Assembly (NCBI GenBank): GCA_009937555.1 | Contig: JAACFD010000071.1 | Span: 1-9,031, forward strand | From: Chlamydiales bacterium | GTDB taxonomy: Bacteria > Chlamydiota > Chlamydiia > Chlamydiales > JAACFD01 | DNA: 9,031 bases | Direction: 5' to 3' | Part shown: one piece after another, positions 6,353-9,031 of the stretch | Position numbering within the stretch: the first letter of the stretch is position 1 | Layout of the letters: each line of letters starts with the position of its first letter | The notes under the pieces: generated by a model | What the model saw: only the letters and a program-made list of their open reading frames with translations | Told to the model about the DNA's origin: nothing | The model's database searches: none | Translations under genes and position numbers: made by a program

Positions 6353-7666
6353 ATGACCTCAACCCTAGCAAGTAGCAATTGTAAAACTGAATTTGAAGCT
6401 CTTTGTTCACTAATACCCGGAGGAGTTAACTCCGGAGCTAGAGCATTTGTCGGAATGGATCGAACACCTGTAATTGTTGACTCAGCTAATTCTTATTACC
6501 TAAAAGATGTAGACCAGAAAACCTATATAGACTATTGCTGCTCATGGGGGGCAATAATTCTCGGTCATGCTCATCCTGAAGTATCTGAAAAGGTTATTGG
6601 ACAAATACGAAAAGGTTCTACCTATGGACTTACTCATACTTCTGAGAAGGATCTTGCTCAAGAACTTATCAGCATTATACCTAGTGTAGAAAAAGCTCGT
6701 TTTTTTTCCTCTGGGACAGAAGCTACTATGACAGCTATTAGACTTGCAAGAGGCTATACAGGGAGAGATAAAATAATAAAGTTTAATGGAAACTATCATG
6801 GGCATGCAGACCCCTTCTTGGTGAATGCTGGCTCCTCTCTATTGACTTTATGCTCTTCAGCTAGTTCAAAAGGAGTGCCTCAGAATACTATTAAAGACTC
6901 TATTAGTTTGCCCTATAATGATATTCAAAGCCTTGAGCAACTGTTCAGCAATAATCCTAACTTAAAAGATGAAGTTGCAGCAATCATATTAGAACCAATT
7001 GCTGGTAATATGGGCCTAGTACCTGGAAAGCAAGAGTTTATTGATTATTTAAGGGAGCTAAGCAGTCAAATTGGAGCTGTCTTAATTTTTGATGAAGTCA
7101 TTTCAGGCTTCCGTGCTGGTTTGCTGGGTGCACAGGGCTACTATCGCGTTAAACCTGATTTAAGTACTTTTGGAAAAGTAATTGGTGGAGGCTTTCCTGT
7201 CGCTGCTCTTGGAGGAAAGAAGGAAATAATGGATCACCTTGCTCCTTGTGGAGAAGTATTCCAAGCGGGAACACTTTCTGGTAACCCTGTAGCTATGGTA
7301 GCTGGAGCTGAGACTCTAAGACATGTAAAAATACCAGGTTTTTACCAAGAGCTAGAGAGTCGCCTTAAAATTTTAACCACTCCTTTAGATGAATTTATTA
7401 GTAGGCACCAGCTACCTATTAAAGTGTCACAGCTAGGGGCAATGTTTACTATCTTCTGGGGAACTAATGAGTTCAACCGAATTGAGGACAAGGAAAAGAT
7501 TGACCTTAAGATGTTTAAGAAGTTTTTTAATTACATGCTAGATCATGGCTTTTACATTCCTCCATCTCAGTTTGAGGTTAGCTGCATTTCTTCTGCTCAT
7601 CCTGTTCAGCATCTAGAACTTACAAGAGATGCAATCCTAGAATTCATCAAGAAGTACTATTTGTAG
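6353..7666 (+). CDS. hemL: Glutamate-1-semialdehyde 2,1-aminomutase
   Basis: PLP enzyme that converts glutamate-1-semialdehyde to 5-aminolevulinate, the last step of the C5 route from glutamyl-tRNA to tetrapyrroles; cytoplasmic homodimer. The 437-residue length fits the family (about 425-435). Signatures in order: PGGVNSGARAF (22-32); SSGTEATMTAIRLAR (119-133), which binds cofactor phosphate; NYHGHAD (147-153), opening the mobile gating loop; LEPIAGNMG (213-221); FDEVISGFR (246-254) with the PLP-ring Asp D247; STFGKVIGGGFPVAALGG (271-288) with the Schiff-base lysine K275; and QAGTLSGNP (304-312). All key residues are present, so it should be active. AAGG lies 8 bases before the ATG as a fair Shine-Dalgarno. 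The gene may be cotranscribed with the exported-protein gene 57 bp upstream, or have its own promoter. No other heme gene is in the window. Confidence 0.97.
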   Translation: MTSTLASSNCKTEFEALCSLIPGGVNSGARAFVGMDRTPVIVDSANSYYLKDVDQKTYIDYCCSWGAIILGHAHPEVSEKVIGQIRKGSTYGLTHTSEKDLAQELISIIPSVEKARFFSSGTEATMTAIRLARGYTGRDKIIKFNGNYHGHADPFLVNAGSSLLTLCSSASSKGVPQNTIKDSISLPYNDIQSLEQLFSNNPNLKDEVAAIILEPIAGNMGLVPGKQEFIDYLRELSSQIGAVLIFDEVISGFRAGLLGAQGYYRVKPDLSTFGKVIGGGFPVAALGGKKEIMDHLAPCGEVFQAGTLSGNPVAMVAGAETLRHVKIPGFYQELESRLKILTTPLDEFISRHQLPIKVSQLGAMFTIFWGTNEFNRIEDKEKIDLKMFKKFFNYMLDHGFYIPPSQFEVSCISSAHPVQHLELTRDAILEFIKKYYL

Positions 7667-7672
7667 CCTCAG

Positions 7673-7681
7673 TTATCAACA
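7673..7681 (+). promoter_or_regulatory. DnaA-box-like 9-mer
   Basis: TTATCAACA differs at one position from the E. coli high-affinity DnaA box TTATCCACA. The same 9-mer recurs at 7872-7880. It starts 7 bases after the hemL stop. A single site in AT-rich DNA can arise by chance; its weight comes from the array further right in the same gap. Confidence 0.35.
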
Positions 7682-7707
7682 AATCTTTGTTTATATTGCC
7701 CCAGTAC

Positions 7708-7735
7708 AAGGCTCTAGGGAAGCTTTAGCTTTTTT
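7708..7735 (+). terminator. Possible weak hemL terminator
   Basis: AAGGCT (7708-7713) can pair with AGCTTT (7727-7732), including one G-U pair, around a 13-base loop. A smaller AAGC/GCTT hairpin can form within it. The right arm runs into six T (7730-7735). Position, about 40 bases after the hemL stop, suits a Rho-independent terminator, but the stem is short and low in G-C. Confidence 0.3.
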
Positions 7736-7849
7736 AAAAAATTATTAAGACGTAATACTTTGTTTTTAAGCAGGATAAATAAATTTTTATTTTTACTACA
7801 AAATTAACTCTTGCATTATTTTCGTAGAAAAGTTGAAATCCACGCCCAC

Positions 7850-7893
7850 TTTTGAACATTTAACCAACAATTTATCAACAACTTTTCCACATT
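7850..7893 (+). repeat. Four 11-bp-phased DnaA-box-like repeats, candidate origin element
   Basis: Consecutive 11-base units start at 7850, 7861, 7872 and 7883: TTTTGAACATT, TAACCAACAAT, TTATCAACAAC and TTTTCCACATT. Their first nine bases are all variants of the DnaA box. The two at right each differ from TTATCCACA at one position; the two at left differ by two bases from TTATCAACA. All point the same way, and 11 bp places them on nearly the same face of the helix, as in cooperative DnaA arrays. An 82% A+T stretch lies just upstream. This supports a replication origin or a DnaA-regulated promoter for lepB. Without GC skew or genome context I cannot choose between them. Confidence 0.45.
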
Positions 7894-7941
7894 ATTTTTT
7901 CATGATTTTGTTAATGAAACTTAAAAGCCCTTTCTCTTATG

Positions 7942-7962
7942 ATGATAAGAAAATTTTATCAT
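7942..7962 (+). repeat. Inverted repeat just before the lepB start
   Basis: Perfect 7-base arms ATGATAA (7942-7948) and TTATCAT (7956-7962) are separated by 7 bases and end 8 bases before the lepB ATG, covering the place where a Shine-Dalgarno should be. A TATGAT (7938-7943) that could be a -10 box overlaps the left arm. It may be an operator or a translation-controlling hairpin. The arms are AT-rich, so chance is a real alternative. Confidence 0.3.
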
Positions 7963-7970
7963 GAAAAACT

Positions 7971-9031
7971 ATGTTTTTTAATAGCTGCTACACACTTTTT
8001 CGCTCTAGACATATTTTCTATCAAGCCAACCGCTTGTACAAGAAGAAGTGGCATACGTTGTCACCTACTCAGTTAGAGGAGCTTGAGCTTCATTTAGAAA
8101 AAATGGATCAAGCTATTGAAAGTTCTAATAGAGGCTTAGCACACGAACAAGCTATTCACCTTGAACAATTTATAAAGAAAAACAGCCATAATACCTATTT
8201 TGAAATAGCAAAAGAGGTATTTCTGACTATTGCTATTGCCTTATTTTTTGCTATCGTATTTCGGCAAATGATCTTTGAGCCTTATGAAATCCCAACAGGC
8301 TCTATGCGCCCTACTTTCCTAGAAGGCGATAAAATCATTACATCAAAAACGACCTATGGACTTAACATTCCTTGTTACCCACAGCAGCTATACTTTGACT
8401 CTAGCACAGTTAAAAGAAATGATTGCGTTGTCTTCACCTCTGAAAACTTGGATATCCCTGATAACGACACCAAATATTTTTATCTATTTCCAGCTAAGAA
8501 GCGACTTGTAAAACGCTGTATAGGCCTACCTGGTGATACTTTATATTTTTATGGGGGTAAGGTATTTGGAATTGATAAAAACGGACAAGAAATTAAAGAG
8601 CTTGAGCAATTTCATGCTTTAACAAATATCCATCATATACCTTATATTACTTATGAAGGGCTACCTGAAATAGAACCTGAAGAAAGTTCTCTTATTTTTA
8701 AGCAAATGGGCCTCCCAATTGGTAAAGTCCAAAACTTTTTTAAACCTAACTCAAAAGCATATGTTAAGTTAAACGACGAGTGGGTACCTGAAAATGATAT
8801 TGCCTATAGAGATTTCTGGGGAATTAATAATTACGCTCAAGCGCGCCTGATCTCTCCCCAGAGGTTTCATGAAAAGCGAAAAGAAGACCCATCTTTGCAG
8901 GCTGATTCTGAAGCCTCTTTATACTTAGAGCTAGCTCACTCTCCTACTTTGTCTATTACACCTGAGTCTCTAAGTACAAGAGCCCGTTATATAACTCCTC
9001 TGTTAAAAACTGAGTACAGCTACATTCCATT
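7971..9031 (+). CDS. lepB: Type I signal peptidase LepB, 3' end beyond the window
   Basis: Membrane-bound protease that removes Sec and Tat signal peptides on the outer face of the inner membrane by a Ser/Lys dyad. The first 353 codons are present. A charged N-terminal extension (1-80, including KKK at 24-26) precedes one membrane helix (about 81-98). Box B is YEIPTGSMRPTF (105-116) with nucleophile S111. Box D is RLVKRCIGLPGD (178-189) with general-base K181. After box D comes a long segment (190-353) that still lacks the GDN...DSR box E, so a large insert separates the boxes. The long N-terminus and insert match chlamydial LepB, which is far larger than the 324-residue E. coli enzyme. An in-frame stop at 7962-7964 limits the start to this ATG. 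No good Shine-Dalgarno is visible. It lies downstream of hemL across a 304-bp gap with its own signals. Confidence 0.95.
   Translation, partial: MFFNSCYTLFRSRHIFYQANRLYKKKWHTLSPTQLEELELHLEKMDQAIESSNRGLAHEQAIHLEQFIKKNSHNTYFEIAKEVFLTIAIALFFAIVFRQMIFEPYEIPTGSMRPTFLEGDKIITSKTTYGLNIPCYPQQLYFDSSTVKRNDCVVFTSENLDIPDNDTKYFYLFPAKKRLVKRCIGLPGDTLYFYGGKVFGIDKNGQEIKELEQFHALTNIHHIPYITYEGLPEIEPEESSLIFKQMGLPIGKVQNFFKPNSKAYVKLNDEWVPENDIAYRDFWGINNYAQARLISPQRFHEKRKEDPSLQADSEASLYLELAHSPTLSITPESLSTRARYITPLLKTEYSYIP

Larger units (their letters stand above)
7667..7970. other. 304-bp non-coding region between hemL and lepB
   Basis: No convincing gene lies here. From left to right it holds a DnaA-box-like TTATCAACA (7673-7681), a weak terminator-like hairpin, a very AT-rich block (18 G/C in 100 bases, 7731-7830), a four-unit 11-bp-phased array of DnaA-box-like 9-mers (7850-7893), and an inverted repeat just before the lepB start. 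The region is much longer and more structured than the other gaps in this window, which suggests a regulatory or replication function. Confidence 0.6.

Noticed and set aside
6542..6805. Minus-strand 87-residue open frame inside hemL.
   Set aside because: Antisense shadow of the highly conserved PLP-enzyme core.
7678..7691. AACAAA/TTTGTT palindrome with a 2-base centre after hemL.
   Set aside because: The 2-base loop is too tight for an RNA hairpin terminator and no T-tract follows. It may simply reflect AT-rich sequence.
7902..7964. A 20-codon upstream ORF ending 6 bases before the lepB ATG, whose stop overlaps another tiny ORF starting at 7961.
   Set aside because: No Shine-Dalgarno precedes it, its composition is ordinary, and short ORFs are frequent in such AT-rich DNA. 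It may be a leader peptide but nothing supports that.

Overview
The window is AT-rich bacterial DNA, most likely from a chlamydia-related member of the Chlamydiota (an environmental, amoeba-associated type). This is an inference. The strongest pointers are a type I signal peptidase with a long charged N-terminal extension and a long insert after the catalytic-lysine box, both typical of chlamydial LepB, together with hemL of the C5 tetrapyrrole pathway. No 16S gene or other decisive marker is present.

Layout, left to right. Positions 55-1287 hold an MFS transporter on the minus strand. A plus-strand CAU-anticodon tRNA with a plausible promoter sits at 1451-1524. A minus-strand pair follows: an exported nucleoside-phosphorylase-like protein (1940-2812) and, 19 bp downstream, the fluoride channel gene crcB (1534-1920). 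Divergent from that pair is a small plus-strand DUF167/YggU gene (2899-3180). It meets a second minus-strand pair tail to tail: an exported bactofilin-like beta-solenoid protein with a C-terminal membrane domain (3990-5123), and a six-helix voltage-sensor potassium channel with a C-terminal zinc ribbon (3177-3980), only 9 bp apart. From 5237 onward everything is on the plus strand: an exported protein of unknown function (5237-6295), hemL (6353-7666) and the first 353 codons of lepB, which runs off the window at 9031.

The window is mostly envelope and ion-homeostasis genes: a transporter, a fluoride channel, a K+ channel, three proteins with Sec signal peptides, and a signal peptidase of the type that cleaves such signals. 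The only biosynthetic gene is hemL.

The least expected signal is the 304-bp gap between hemL and lepB. It contains four DnaA-box-like 9-mers on the same strand at an exact 11-bp period (7850-7893), a further identical TTATCAACA at 7673, and a stretch that is 82% A+T (7731-7830). This makes it a candidate replication origin or a DnaA-controlled lepB promoter. I saw no CRISPR array, insertion sequence or phage genes.
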